Assembly (NCBI GenBank): GCA_013397845.1
Contig: VZTG01007409.1
Location: 512,339-576,338, forward strand
Origin: Melanocharis versteri
Taxonomy: Eukaryota; Chordata; Aves; Passeriformes; Melanocharitidae
Length of the DNA: 64,000 nucleotides
Direction of reading: 5' to 3'
Shown here: piece by piece, positions 22,156-34,619 of the stretch
Position numbering within the stretch: position 1 is the stretch's first letter
How the letters are laid out: each line of letters opens with the position of its first letter
Program-made: the position numbers and the translations under genes
Notes under the pieces: model-generated
The model's database searches: none
What the model saw: the letters and a program-made list of their open reading frames with translations, nothing else
What the model was told of the DNA's origin: nothing

Positions 22156-24570
22156 TTAAACAAGCAAAACTCTTGAGTATCTCATGTGTGATGACTAGCA
22201 AAACAAGCTCCATGTTCAGAACAATAGCTTCATGTGCGTGGCCTAAGTTCCAGCATTTGGTTATAGTCTTTTAATACTGCATATTAGAAGGCACCTAAGC
22301 GGAGTTCATATTTCCATGAAAAATTCAACGTGAAGCTAGAAATTTTTTCAGACAGCAGTTTTACTGGCAAAGTGCCCAAGGCTTGCAGATGGTACAGCAT
22401 TCCTCTGTCTTGAGTGGGGAAATCAAGAAAGCTTGAAATGAGAAGCCTTCAAACAGGAGAAGGTGTTTCTGTGACACTCACAATTGCAAATACAGATGAT
22501 TCAAGTGTAAGAGACATCAGGATCCACACATCTGGCCTTCACATGAATAAGACAGATAATAACTCCAGAAAGACAAGTGTGTTGCAGCTAAAATGAACCA
22601 GAAACAGAAGCTTTATGATTCATAGCCCCATTACCAGACCCAAATCCATTATTAGCTTTTTGATCACTGTCTGCACCCACAAAAAAAAAGAAGCAGTCTA
22701 ATTTGCTGTTATTTCTTAGTATGAAACAAAAAATGCGGTTCAAATTGAAAAAAAATCTTGTTTAAAACAAAAGAAAAATAGGAATTTTTGAGTTTTGACA
22801 AAGAAACATGTGGGAACCCATGCCAGACTGAAAGCTAAACAAGACCCCAGTTTGAATTTAAGAATATTTGTCCTGGTTGGAAAAATTGTGTGTTCATCAA
22901 ACTAAGTCTTGATTCACAGGGTAAAAGCAAAGACAGTTCTGAATTTATTCTGGTGTATGCATTCTGCACTTCTGGGAGGAAAAGGTGACTTATGTGCTGC
23001 CTGTGACTAGGGAAGTAATTTTATTTCTGTTGATCAAAGCCTTCCTTAGAAGTGGGGCTGCAAAGGTTTTCTTCAGCCACACAAACAAAGTTTTTAAGGA
23101 TGATGCAGAGAAGGAACAAATTTCTGACATATATGAGGTAATGCCTACTTGGACATAGCATTTAGCAGTTTGTAAGAAACTCAGAGGAGAGTCAGTGAGC
23201 AGATTGCATGGGCACACGTTATCACAAGCATGCACAACACACGCTGGGTGCAGAAGCAGCTGTTCCAAAGATAACCAAAGAGCTGCGGAACTACAAATAA
23301 TAAGCACTCATGCAAATGGGAATAAATATTACAGATACAGCTGCATATATTGTGTTTTAAAACATAGACTGCAGGTCATATCGTAAGAGAGGAATATCCT
23401 TTGAAGCTGTAACTGTGGAAAAAGGGTGAGATATCAAAAAAAGGGAATCAGTGTTCAGTGCTGCTGTCCACCAAAAGGGCAACTGTTGTTGTTTGTATAA
23501 AGAGGTCTATCTCATGTAGCAGTTGGAGACATTAAACCGCTTTTGCTTGCACTTACTTGGAAGCATTTTTATTGCTATTGAAATTCTGTATATATATCTC
23601 AAAAGGGATTTTAGGAAAATTAAGAAGGTTTAGCAAAGAACATCAAGAACTCTGTAAAGAACCTGCTACAATGAAAGCATTATGGAGCTAAAGCAATTTT
23701 TTAAAATGCCTGATCTACCATGATCTTAGCCAATAAGAACCTATATCAAAGCAGAACTTTGATAATGAAGGTTCTTCTGACTTTTAACCAAGGAATAAAA
23801 ATCCCATGGGGAAAAAAATCGTATCTAGAATACAAAGATCTTTAATACTGAGCAAACTAACCATAGGACCAATTTCTGGAGGCTGATGGTAACATTGTTT
23901 TTAATTGCTAGCAATTTTTAATTGATATTGGTTTTGTTTTTCTTTTCCCCTGAAATTTTTCTCTATTGCAAAGTGGAATATTTTAAAAGAAACTTACTGT
24001 GCATGCTAAACACAAGATTGGATGGGATAATCATAACTACCACTTCTTGCATATGAATCCACACATTTATGAAAAGAGTGAAGAGTGGCACAGATTATAA
24101 ACTAAAAGTGCTCTGAAGATAATTTTTGGGGAAATACAATACTTCTGAGGATGGGAGTGCAGCTTGGAGCTTTGTGGATATGACGCTTCCATGCTCTGGC
24201 TGGGTCTAGTCTGAGGACAACAAAGTCAAAGAACATTTTAAGAGATGTCAGCCGTTTATGGCTGTTAGGATTGCACCAGAATTTGAGTGCAGCAGAAGAC
24301 AGAATTTGTCAACATAGAAAGCAGTAGTATTAAAGAGAATAACTGATTCTGGAAGCAGGTAATTTATTAAACACTACTTGGAAGAATTTTTTTTTTAAGA
24401 CCTTACCAGCATCTGTTAATGTCAGCCCTGTAATAGCCAGAGTTTAGTTCCTTCTCAAGAAGAGCCTTTGATAGCATCCTCCCAAAGTTATGAAGCTCTG
24501 TTATTCATCATACCCAGAAGATGATGGGCAATTGTTTGTGTTCCTCTGTTGTAATGCTGAGGTTCACAAA

Positions 24571-24610
24571 CATCATCAGAAAATCAATAAGCATCATCAG
24601 AAAATCAATC
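24571..24610. repeat. 21-bp tandem duplication
   Basis: The segment catcatcagaaaatcaat at 24571 is repeated exactly from 24592, giving a period of 21 bp. The period keeps a reading frame open locally (frame 24521-24712), but nothing else suggests coding. Confidence 0.75.
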
Positions 24611-25178
24611 AACATTGCTACTCTGGTGGAACGAGACACGTTTGTCTATGTTGATGTGACACCTATTCCTTCCTGGAATTCTGGGGGTGCTTCTGGGAAG
24701 CAGCACAGATAGTCTCACGTGTACACCCAGAGCTGCAGTACATAGCATGTTTGTCCTCTCGCTTCGGCATCTATTTCTTTCTTGATTTACACTCAAGTGG
24801 CCATCATGGGAATTATGTCACAAGCATTCTCTGAAGTACATCTTAACAAATTCCCCACATAATAATTAGATAGTAATCAACAATAACAGTTGCTTTGTTG
24901 TCTTATAGGCTGTTAAGCTATAAAACAAAGAATAAGGTTAAGCCATTTTCAGTAGATTACCACAAGAACTGTAAGTGGCATGAAATTCATTACAACATCT
25001 AATGCACTTTCATTCTGAACAATTGTCACATCTGTGACTGGGCACTCAACTGTCAACTTTACTTAAGGTTTGAAAAAACTGCAGTTGAGTACTCCTGCAG
25101 AGAATTTAACACTTATAATACTTCCTACAAGGACTCAAAATAAGACTGTATTGTGCAAAATATCTGGTAGAGTCCTTA

Positions 25179-25216
25179 ATTTATCCTTCATTTATCTTCC
25201 ATTTATCCTTCATTTA
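25179..25216. repeat. 11-bp tandem repeat, about 3.5 copies
   Basis: Three units of atttatccttc, the middle one reading atttatcttcc, then a partial atttaa. This is a short minisatellite-like slippage product. Confidence 0.8.
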
Positions 25217-26424
25217 AGCCCAGCTTTTCTTGTCATTTCTGGAATGATCCTGGCAGATGCTGAGTTTTGACAGCTTTTATCCCTTCTCAGTGAGTCAGTC
25301 CCTGGCAGGACTGGAATCTCGACTTAGTCATATTCTGAGAAGGGACTGTTTGCTGTTCCAAACTGTGTAGGTGCTCCTGGGAATTAGACAGGAATGCAGC
25401 AAAAGTATTTTCATTTGTGACCTGAGCCAAAGTTGGATACTAGTGTTAAAAAACAACTGCACTGAACTGTGGTACTGCTCAGCTCTATTAAATATTAACC
25501 TTCTCCCATCATCTCTAACTAACAAATGCTTGGAAGGACCATTTTTTGTTTTGAGTAGTGTATTTGAATTAAATTTGTTCTTTTTTTATTCTGGCTAGTA
25601 GAACTAGGACTTTCACTGTATTCTCCAGGAGCCAGAAAATTGAATTTTGTCATATGTTGTACAGCTCTATTTTCAGATTTTCCTGTAGTCTCTCACCTGA
25701 TCAATAGCATGCACTGGGCTTTGTAGTGTTTCTTCTTCTCCTTTAAAAAGGTGCAGGGGAAAAGTTTTCTTATCAGATGAAGTAATCTAGGGCCAGGCTG
25801 AAAAACAGGCACAACCATCTCTTTCTGGACTATGACATCTGGTGGTTTTTAGTTGTGACACCCATAGAGAATATAAATTTGCAGATTGATGTATAATGGA
25901 ATTTGAGGCTTCTTGAGAGTTTCAGACTCTCCTCACTAAGATTTTTTTCGCGAAACAGGTCTGGTTTTTGTTCAGCTTTGGGATTTGGCCTATTTTGATG
26001 CTACCATGAGTTATCTATTTCATAGGCAGTGAGTGCAGGGATCCTAAACTAGGGGTAAGGGAGAACAAGGAAGGAGTAAAGCTCTATCAAGAACAGAACA
26101 AAATATAGAGAAAACATGATATAATATATGGGTTGGACAAAGTTTCATAGATTGTTCTGGAAAACTTTGGGTCCTCACACTGTACTCCTACATCCAGGAG
26201 CCACAAATACTGCTGAGAGGTGCCCAAACCACACAACTTCCTGTCAATCTTGTGGCAGGTAGGCATGTCCTAGCCCACCATCCAGCATTCTTGTCATGTA
26301 ATAGATATTTTGGAGATACAAAGGTGCAGCAAGGGGAATTTCAGGGTCTCCAGTAAAATGGAGGCTTGGCTCAGGACACAGATACATGAATTAGGGAGAT
26401 AGGCCACTCCAAGTGACTGTAAGT

Positions 26425-26669
26425 TGGGCTTCTTAGCCCACTGGTTAGAGATGAGTAATCTCTATCTTGACCAGTCGGGTCTCCATCACATGCCTGGACA
26501 ATGAACTCGGGTATGTCACTCTGCCAGTTTGTGCTTATGTTCCCTACCTCTTACTTTTATAAGCGGCAAATTCTTTAAGGCTGTCTCTTGATTCAATTTT
26601 TCACAGTGCTTTTTTTTTTTTTTTTGACCTGGAGCCTCTGGGATTACTGTAATACAAATAAATAACACT
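26425..26669 (+). mobile_element. Ancient tRNA-derived SINE with L2-type tail (MIR-like)
   Basis: The left part has a tRNA-like A box (tagcccactggttagag, about 26434-26450) and about 30 nt on a degenerate B box (cgggtctccatc, about 26476-26487). The middle has ctcgggtatgtcactctgcc, like the MIR core 'ttgggcaagtcac'. The right part reads attctttaaggctgtctctt, then a T16 run, then gagcctctgggattactgta and atacaaataaataac, close to the 3' tail of amniote L2 elements. The whole is consistent with a MIR-class SINE mobilised by L2. No RNA polymerase III terminator context or intact cloverleaf remains, so it is a fossil and not a tRNA gene. Confidence 0.6.
26610..26625. repeat. T16 homopolymer
   Basis: A run of 16 T inside the SINE tail, in the place where related tails have a short tgt-rich segment. 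It probably expanded after insertion. Confidence 0.85.
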
Positions 26670-26910
26670 ATGCCTATAACAGAGGTATTATGTGAAATGA
26701 GCTGAGATTTTGTATATGAGCCATTAGGTGTGTGGGGTAAGATTAATTCATTAAAATTGAAAACATAAACATATAGAATGTGAGTACTCTCTCAGTCTCT
26801 TACATCGTACTGAGCATATATAGACTTATAGGCTTACATATAGTATACATGTTTAGCCTGTTATATAAAGTGGATCTAAAATGCATTATATTAAATAAAG
26901 TGTGGTCTAG

Positions 26911-26955
26911 TAGCATGCACATTATAGGCACTCAGCAAATAATAAATAAAATTGA
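26911..26955 (+). mobile_element. Possible L2/MIR 3'-end fragment
   Basis: The stretch gcacattataggcactcagc followed by aaataataaataaa resembles the L2/MIR end 'gcacatagtaggcgctcaataaata'. It is only about 45 bp and lies 240 bp beyond a clearer element of the same class. It may be a separate fragment or chance. Confidence 0.4.
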
Positions 26956-29435
26956 AAGAGAATAAAAATTAAAATGGACTATATTCATCACTTCCTAACC
27001 ACAATCTTTAGTGACATTAGCAAAAAACAAAAAGGGTCCAAGGTATGTCAGCCTTGCACTCCAGAGGTAGGCGTGACTGGAGATCATTGACTTGTATCTG
27101 AAGATCTTTGAAGCCCCTAGAACAGCAGTTGCACTAGCATAGCCTGGAGTTCAGGCTGCAAAAGCCTTCCTCCAACCTGATCCCAGGTGAATGCCCAGCA
27201 ATCAAGTCACATATCACCTGAGCTATAATATAATTGGTATAACAAAGCATTTAAAAAATTATTTAAAGCTAGCTAGTACACTTGTCAGTTTGTAGTGCTG
27301 CTGGGCCTCTGGATTACTGTGTAAACAAGGTCCAAAATATCATCCTCAGTATTTTTTATCACCAAAGGAATATTTAGTCTTTGCATTGTGACTACTGCAA
27401 TACTATGCCTATGACTTGGTTGCTGCCTCTGCAGTTTGTACTTCACGAGCAAAGTGAACTGGAAAAGATTCTGGACAAGTAAGAAACACAGAACCTTTTA
27501 TTCAGTCTTGCATGTTCTGATTTGGTACTGGCATTGTCCCTGCTTTGGAGAATTTGTCCCCTTTTGCCTCCCTACCAGCCACGACAACAGGATGCACAAT
27601 AAAAACCTGTGTTTACAAATCTTGCATGCAAATGATTACGGAACAGCCATGATATGCAGCAATTTAAATTTGTTGACAGAGTTGCTAAGAAACAAACCTT
27701 TTGATTCTGTGAAACCTTTTTTGATACAGCTCCACTCTCTGACAGTTGAAGTTATTGAACAAGAGTGAGGACTCTTTAAAAGAGGAATTTCTGACATTTG
27801 CTATGTTTTCAGAGGCTGTAACATAACATTGAATATTCCTTCAGTGTCAGTTTTGCTCAGTAGCAGAGTGTCTGATTCCATATATATTTAAACTATCCTA
27901 TATTTCAAAAATTGGCTTCAGCACTTCAGTACTACCTTTTCCCACTCTCAAGCACAATTGTTTTGCAAAGAATTGTGATCTTTACATGCTCCCCTGCCAA
28001 ATACCTTGTAAGTTTCTATATTTTTTCCAATCTATTCTTTAAACATCCTTTCTCCAGGGCATTTTCACAAAGGACCCCATAGAATCTTATTCAGATATCA
28101 ACAGTAAAACACACCATTATTTTGACATTCCAGTGTTATGAAGACAGCTGATGTTTTAAGAATATATATTCACACTGTAGACACCAAACCATTAAATAGT
28201 GTAGCAGAGCTTGGGAAAAAAAGAAGGGCCCAGATTCATCCCAAGTCAGATTACTCGTATCACTCAGCTGATAAAATTAGAAGCTCTGTCATGTAAAGTC
28301 TTGTCAGTGAAAGAAGATGGTTTAGCCCTTAGGTTGGATGAACCACATTTGGGAGGCATCTAACCTTCACTTTATTACTAAGGCAGCCTGGAGCAATTAT
28401 CTCAGTTAGGTGTTTAAAATTAGGCAGAATTAATCCTAACCTAATTGATCATAACCTTATTTTTCTTAGCAGGCTTAACAGTTATAATTGCAAGCTGCCT
28501 GCACCTATACTACCTTCTGTGCGTGGCTGTCACACAGTTGAAGTCAATGCCCAAAAAGCAAAAGGCAGATGACCAAAAATTTCAGCTTTTTATGGGGATG
28601 GAAGATAAACAAAGACAATTATGGGACAGAAGCAGAAATGAAAAGCTCAAGGAAAGACCATATGATGTCTTCCACCTCTGAAGGCATACACTGCTTTCCA
28701 GGATCAACATATTACTTTTACGGACATTTTGGATTTTTCTGGTGTGAAACATAGGAACCTAATGTCATGTGCCTGCCAAAGTGCTATTTTAAATCAAATA
28801 AAATGGCTGCAAATTAATAAACTGAACCTGAAAAGGCAGAAGGATGACTCTGTGAGGAGACAGATCGATCTCTGCTAGTCAAAAAACCACAGTAAAAGGG
28901 AGTGGGGTAAGAAAGAAGCAGTCACTTTCAGGCTTACTCAGAAGCAGTGAAGACTATCTCTTCCTGTCATTTTCTCTTCACATTGTGTTCGTAAGGACTG
29001 TTTCTTCCTTGTGAAAAAACACATCTCCTGAAATTGTGCAAAAGTGTTTTGAAAACGATTTTTAAAAATGTGAAATAAATGTAAAAATAATGAGTCATAC
29101 TCCATAATGGCCATTGCAATGTGCATTAGAAGGCAACCAGAGCACTCTCAGCATGCACTAATAGCTTGCTAATGCACAGCCTTTGGTGCCTTATTGCTAC
29201 AGTCGACATTTACCACAACGAATGCTTTGCAGCAAGAAATATTTTGGGATCCATTATGCTTTCACAACCTTGAGCTGTGCTGGGAAGGGCTGGAAGTAGA
29301 GTGCTGTGAGCAATGGAGGCTGAAGGCCTGGAGAAGTCACTCATGCTTTTGCGTTTTGTTGGAATACAGATGGAAAAGACCCACCCCGGGCTCAGTCTTC
29401 CTGATAGAAAACACTATTGAGGGAAAGGAGACACA
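26956..29435. other. Non-coding stretch, no supported gene
   Basis: The plus-strand frame 27436-27768 (110 codons) lacks a recognisable domain. A gggcctctggattactgtg motif near 27303 echoes the L2-type tail at 26.63 kb but is too short to call. The remainder shows nothing I can identify. Confidence 0.5.
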
Positions 29436-30256
29436 ATTCATAGAATCATACAATCATTTAACTTGGAAGAGACCTCTAAGATCATCAAGTCCAACTGCTT
29501 ACCTGGCATTGCTGTGTTCACCGCCAAACCGTGTCCCTAAGTACCACATCCACACACTTTTTGAACACTCCAGGGATGATGATTCCATCACTTATCTAGG
29601 CAGCCTATTCCAGTACTTGATAACCACTTCCATGAAGAAATTTTAACTAATATCCGCTTTAACCTCCCATGGGGCAACTTGAAGCCATTTCATCTCATCC
29701 TGGCACTTGTTACCTGGGAGAAAAGACTGACCCCCACTTGGCTACAACCTCCTTTCAGGTCGTTGTAGAGAGTGATAAGGTCTCCCCTGAGACTCCTTTC
29801 AGAGAGACCAACCTCAGTTCCCTCAGCTGCTCCTCATCAGGCTTGTGCTGCAGCCCCTTCACCAGCTCCATTTCTCTTCTCTGGACACTCTCCAGTCCCT
29901 CAATGTCCTTTCTGCAGCGAGGGGCCCAGAACTGGATGCAAGATTTGAGTGGTAGCCTCACCAGTGCTGAGTACAGGGGGACAATCACATCCATAATCCT
30001 GCTGGCCACACTATTCCTGGTACAGGCCAGGTGCCATTGGCCTTCTTGGCCACCTGGGCACACGCTGGCTCATGTTCAGTGGCTGTTGACCAGCACCCCC
30101 AAGTCCTTTTCTGAGGGGAAGCTTTCCAGCTGCTTTGCCTCAAGCCTGCAGTGCTGCATGCGGGTTGTCGTGACCCCAGTGGCTTATCTTGAAGGAGGTG
30201 GTGCAAAACATCTTGTACCTTGGCTGGAATACCTCACAGGGTTTTCACCTTGACAC
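29436..30256 (-). mobile_element. CR1 LINE, 5'-truncated, antisense, with RT C-terminal remnant
   Basis: This is the best-preserved transposon in the window: about 820 bp of a CR1 3' end in reverse orientation. The 3' end lies at 29436 (cacaattcatagaatcatac), followed by acttggaagagacctctaag and atcatcaagtccaactg. On the minus strand a frame from 30063 to 29755 encodes the end of the CR1 ORF2 protein. It includes IVPLYSALVRLPLKSCIQFW, APRCRKDIEGLESVQRR and MELVKGLQHKPDEEQLRE, matching the conserved 'LYSALVRPHLEYCVQFWAP...KDIE.LERVQRRA' block after the reverse-transcriptase domain. The frame breaks just after RELRLVSLK, and the preceding part (near 30206-29985) is in another frame, so it is dead. 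The 5' side stops near 30256 by truncation. CR1 normally leaves no clear target-site duplication, and none was seen. Confidence 0.92.
29755..30063 (-). pseudogene. Broken remnant of CR1 ORF2 (C-terminal part of RT)
   Basis: This is the readable 102-codon piece of the CR1 reverse-transcriptase ORF inside the element above. It starts in the conserved 'CAQVAKKANG' region, here mutated, runs through the LYSALV...CIQFWAP and VQRR motifs and ends after a frameshift. The endonuclease domain and the RT catalytic core are absent because the element is 5'-truncated. It has no function as a protein. Confidence 0.85.
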
Positions 30257-30306
30257 CATTGCAAGGTCCTTGTGCTGCTACCCCTTTGCATCTGAACACC
30301 ATCAAT

Positions 30307-30347
<41 letters not shown>

Positions 30348-33300
30348 TTCTGGGTACAGAAAGAGGCTGAGTCTAAATCCCAGCCTGCCTGAGACCCTAG
30401 GAAGGTACCATCAGTGTTGGGAGAGGAGGTGGGGAAGGAGGATAGGGGTTTTTTTGCTCTTGGTTGCTTTCTCCTGATATATCGGACAAGTAGTTACTTG
30501 GAAGCAGGAAATGTTGCAAGTACAAGATAAGTCTGTTTGAGTACAAAGTAACATTTATAAGATCCCAGTGTTAAGAACTCATTTCACTAATTGACTCAAA
30601 GATATCTAAAAATGGGCAATGTGGCGTTTTATTCAGTGAAAAACTTTCGCCTTTTTTTTTGTTTCAATTCCAGTGTCCTCATACACTGGTATTGATAGGA
30701 GCTCTTGTTACCTCGAGTCCCACAGTCCACCATCATCACACAGCTCCTGCTGTGCCCTGGGGTTTAGACTGCAAACTACAGAAGACGAGACGAAATGCGG
30801 ACTTATTACTATAACAATGCCCAGAGATATTGTTACCAAAATGCATCATTTCTGTTGGCTTTAACCCTTGGCTTGTAAATTCTTCATGTGAGTAGTCCAT
30901 AAAAATAAGCCTCCATGCTCCCTTGAGCTTTGAGAGGAACCAACCCCAACCCCAACTCACAAGGGATGGAACTACAATGGAGCAGAAATCCAGATTCATA
31001 AGACTTCCCAGTGGACTAGAAGTGTTTGAAAGTACATTGTTCATGTAAGTAAAGGTATGGAGTATCATTTCCTCATTTGAAAGCATTTTTAGTGAGAAGA
31101 AAGCTAATTTCCAAGAAAAGACAAATTAAAATGTTTCTCTCAATTTTCTTGCTTTGGGGTTTTTTGTTGTCTTTTTTTTTTTATAGAACAGCACTTCATT
31201 TTGTTTTGTATGTGATCTGTATAAACTGTTCCTATCAAACAAGGCAATGCAATGAATTATATTGAGCTGTGTAAGTCCTAGCAGTCGGAAAACCAATACA
31301 TTTCATGGCTGGCTGTGCTTTGTTTTCCTTTAATGCAGACAATTTAATGTTAGCGATTGAATCAGTGAATTTTCCAGCAAAAATGACAAGGCGGTCAACT
31401 TGAAATGTAGCATTATTAGCCATCGTCTCTTCTAGTTTTGTGTGCATGTTGAGTGATCTGGGATGAAAAACTAACAAGCACCTGTCAAATCTGAGACATC
31501 AGGTTTTCTGACAGGGGGCCCACTGGACATTCCTATCAAGAGAGCCTTTATGAGTAAACCGTGGAAATCTCTCTCAGACAAAAAGGAAACAGAGCTCATC
31601 AGATTCTGCAGACCCTTGACTTGGAGGGCATGCTGTCTCCAATGAAAGGCTTTTGATCACAATGCTTTTTTTATTCAGATTTGACTTCACATTATGGCTA
31701 ATCAATACCTTGCAACAGTCTAAGTCCCCAGTTAGATGCACATCTCACAGTCAGGCAGGGAGACCTACTAATTGAGAAAATGTCAGAGACCCAGGTACCA
31801 TCACCCTCAGGCCATAGTCTTGCATCAGCTCAATCCCTTTTTCCTATCCCTGCCCCTCTTATCATGGTACCCTAGAAATGGTGGAAATAAAATTTAGAGA
31901 CATGACAGGCACAGAAAAGCAGGATCAATTCCTGTCGTTTGCCACCAGTGTTTACTGCCTTCCTGGGTCTTCAGAGGGTGCTTTTCTTTCATAGCTTAGG
32001 GTAACTTAACCTTTTATAAATAGGGAGATTGTAAAATTCATGAATTTAAAATGGTTTGATTTTTCTAGTCCTGATATTATATTGACTTTCTGAAAAAAGA
32101 CTATCTCTTTAAAATCTCATTTGTTTATATAGAACCTGGAAGGTTTTTGTCATGACTTCAATTTTTGCCTTGTGTCCACTTTGAAAATTACCCTTCTCAT
32201 CTTTTTGCATCTTTTCTCACCAGTCAGAATTTTCAGGTGAATAATATAAATTCCTGTAGCAAAAAAAGCAAGGTAACTTCAAAATTAGGACATGGGGCAT
32301 GTCCTCATGCAGGGCGACACCAGGAGATTTGGGCAGCAGCAGAAGGATGTCAGGCTGGCCTGTTTCCCAGTACCTGACTGAGGGTTTGTGTTCAGTGGAG
32401 CATCACAAGAGAGGGGCTCATTTCTGGTCCTCTGTGACCACAGATATTAAAAATGAAGGGCTTTTCTTTTATTTGTCTCCTACCTCCGTTTGGCATTTTT
32501 CTGGCAGCACTGTTTGCCGAGCCTCTGCCATAGCCAGTTTCATGATAAAAACCCATGTTTGTAAACCTGGCTTTGCAAACTATGGTAAACCAACCGCTGG
32601 AGGGAGTCACAGATTAGGGAGCTGCTGGAACTACCAACGGCTGCTGGAAAAATGCATTTTACTTTGGGAACTGCATTAGATGCCTGTCCTGTGTGAAACG
32701 AGTTTTCCAAGGCTCTGTAGGCATTTTCACAGGGACTTTGTCATGAGCTGAACTGGTCTTCCACATATACAAACAGTTCCTTCATTGAGGAGAGAGCTAC
32801 TACCCATTTTTTCTTCTCTTCCTTCACCTCTAGCTAAGTTGTGGCTCTGGACAGATGTTTCGGTGGCAATATATTAGGTGGTGGAGAGAGAAAGAAAGTT
32901 TAGATGTAGGTTAAGAACAGGTAACAGTGCTGAGAGAAGGGTGAGAAAGGAAAGCAGAAGGAAGAGAAGCAGAAAATGAGACAGCAAAGAACCTACATTA
33001 CAGATAAATACTTAGGTTTTGCTCTGTGCATCACTTTTCCCCAGAATCCCTATCAGGAGCTCCTATTCTTTGTTTCCTCTTCTTTGTGACATTCTCCACC
33101 TATATCCAGCAGCCCTTCTTCACAGAACAAATGCCTTAGAAGGTCAGATTGGACAGCTGCTTGCCTTGCAAATAAAACAGTTTTTAAAAGCACACACTCC
33201 CACTAACTAATGACTAACCTGCCATATATATATCTACTTGAAAGTTCAGTCAAGCAATTATTAAAAACGACTTAGCAAATATACCTGCATATTGTTAAAT

Positions 33301-34218
33301 CTCTGAAATGGCCTCGTTTTTATAAAACCTTTTATTTGCTTCAGTTCACATTCTTATTTCTTTTCAAAGTTAAAATATTTCTTTCTTGTTTTTTAATTAT
33401 TTTGTGAGGATGGGGGAAATTATTTTGGTTTATGTTTTGAGAAAAAAGAAATATTTAAAATTATTTTTAAGAATTATAGAAGGCCTTTAAAATAGATGAA
33501 AATGAAAAGAATTTAAGCAGAAAGAAAATATCTGCTGCATTCAAAAATTAATATTATACTGAATATTTTATGTGAAGATTTTTACATACATTTGTCTTTT
33601 CAAATGGCTTAGCCTGTAAATACCAGTAACACAAATTGAAGATGTTCTGAGTTTCCCACGGAGCATTCAGGGTTTGGGGTCAGGAATTCAACAACAAATG
33701 TCATACTTAGGGCTCCATGTCCTGCTGATAGAGTGAATCCTGAGAGAGTCCTTGCAATCACTTCATGTGTAAAGCAGGGTTTTCCAAACTCTATTTGTAG
33801 AAAGAACCTTCTAGAAGAAGACAATGTGCAGGATGAATAAGAAAACAAAGAAGGATGAATAGAATTCTTGATGGTATAAGAGAAGGCAAGTATTTTCCAG
33901 CACGGGTGTCTGCTTCCACATAAATATTTAAGTATGTAACTACTCACCCACATCTGAAAATGTTGGTTTGTGTGGTTTACCAAAGGCCAAAGTGGGATGA
34001 GTTAGGGAGGCAGGATTAGTCTCTAATTCAGTTACCTAGATAGGGCTGCCTTTTATGCTGCCAAGATGGTCCCTGCTGCCCCTTGCTCACCAGAATCGTG
34101 TTGGCTCCCATGCAGCAGCACCAGAACTGTTCCAGCACACACAGTGGGGACTGCCAGAGCAGTGGGCTCTGATGGTGCAGCAATCACAGCCAGCACCAAA
34201 CTGATTTGCAGTCTTCTT
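30257..34218. other. Non-coding stretch, no supported gene
   Basis: Contains a (TC)n microsatellite at its left end. Several frames of 80-126 codons (30736-31086 minus, 32299-32679 plus, 33609-33983 minus) have no recognisable domain and overlap frames on the opposite strand. No transposon was recognised. Confidence 0.5.
30311..30345. repeat. (TC)n microsatellite, about 17 units
   Basis: Uninterrupted TC alternation of about 35 bp just beyond the 5' end of the CR1 copy. It opens the serine/leucine-repeat frames 30189-30392 and 30220-30477, which are not genes. Confidence 0.92.
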
Positions 34219-34348
34219 CCCCTTCTGCCCACAAAACCCCAAACCAAACCCTTCCCCCAAAAACCCCACAAAACCCAAAACAAACAACAAAACACAACAA
34301 CAACAGCAACAACCAAAGGAAAAAAAAACAAACAAACAAAATAAAGAA
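34219..34348. repeat. A+C-rich, nearly G-free tract with minus-strand G-quadruplex motif
   Basis: About 130 bp of the plus strand are made almost entirely of A and C, ending in aaacaaacaaacaaaataaa. On the minus strand the C runs at 34249-34251, 34254-34258, 34264-34267 and 34274-34276 give four G tracts of 3-5 with loops of 2, 5 and 6 nt. This fits the standard G3+N1-7 quadruplex pattern, and further G runs lie at 34237-34240 and 34228-34230. The frames on either strand here (Gly/Phe/Val-rich or Thr/Lys/Gln-rich) are composition artefacts. Confidence 0.8.
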
Positions 34349-34619
34349 AGAGTATCTGTAGAGTTGAGTTTTATACAAAAGCATTTGTTTGGCAAGAAGA
34401 AGGTGAGAACACGAGCAGGCAGGGGAAAACCAGTAATCTTAGGAAAAGAATCTGAGGAACTCTACCTACTGCTTTCCCTGCTGAAGGATTTGTTAAGTCC
34501 CTGTATCTTCTCAGCCACCTACACAAAAAAAAGCTCTGGAGAAGAACTTAAAAATATGCACCTTTATATCTTGAATTTTCAGTCTAGTCCAGAGACTCTG
34601 TCAGCAAGAGGAATCAAAA

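Larger units (their letters stand above)
22156..26424. other. Non-coding stretch, no supported gene
   Basis: No recognisable gene or transposon. The minus-strand frame 22990-23307 (105 codons) is the longest; it matches no family I know. Two small tandem duplications (24571 and 25179) are listed separately. Confidence 0.5.

Noticed and set aside
26425..26500. A possible functional tRNA gene
   Set aside because: A-box and B-box words are present but no acceptor stem, anticodon arm or T-arm pairs properly, and there is no T-run terminator. It is the head of an old SINE.
29194..30253. Plus-strand frames of 150 and 194 codons
   Set aside because: These mostly read the antisense of the CR1 copy at 29436-30256. 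The genuine coding remnant is on the minus strand.
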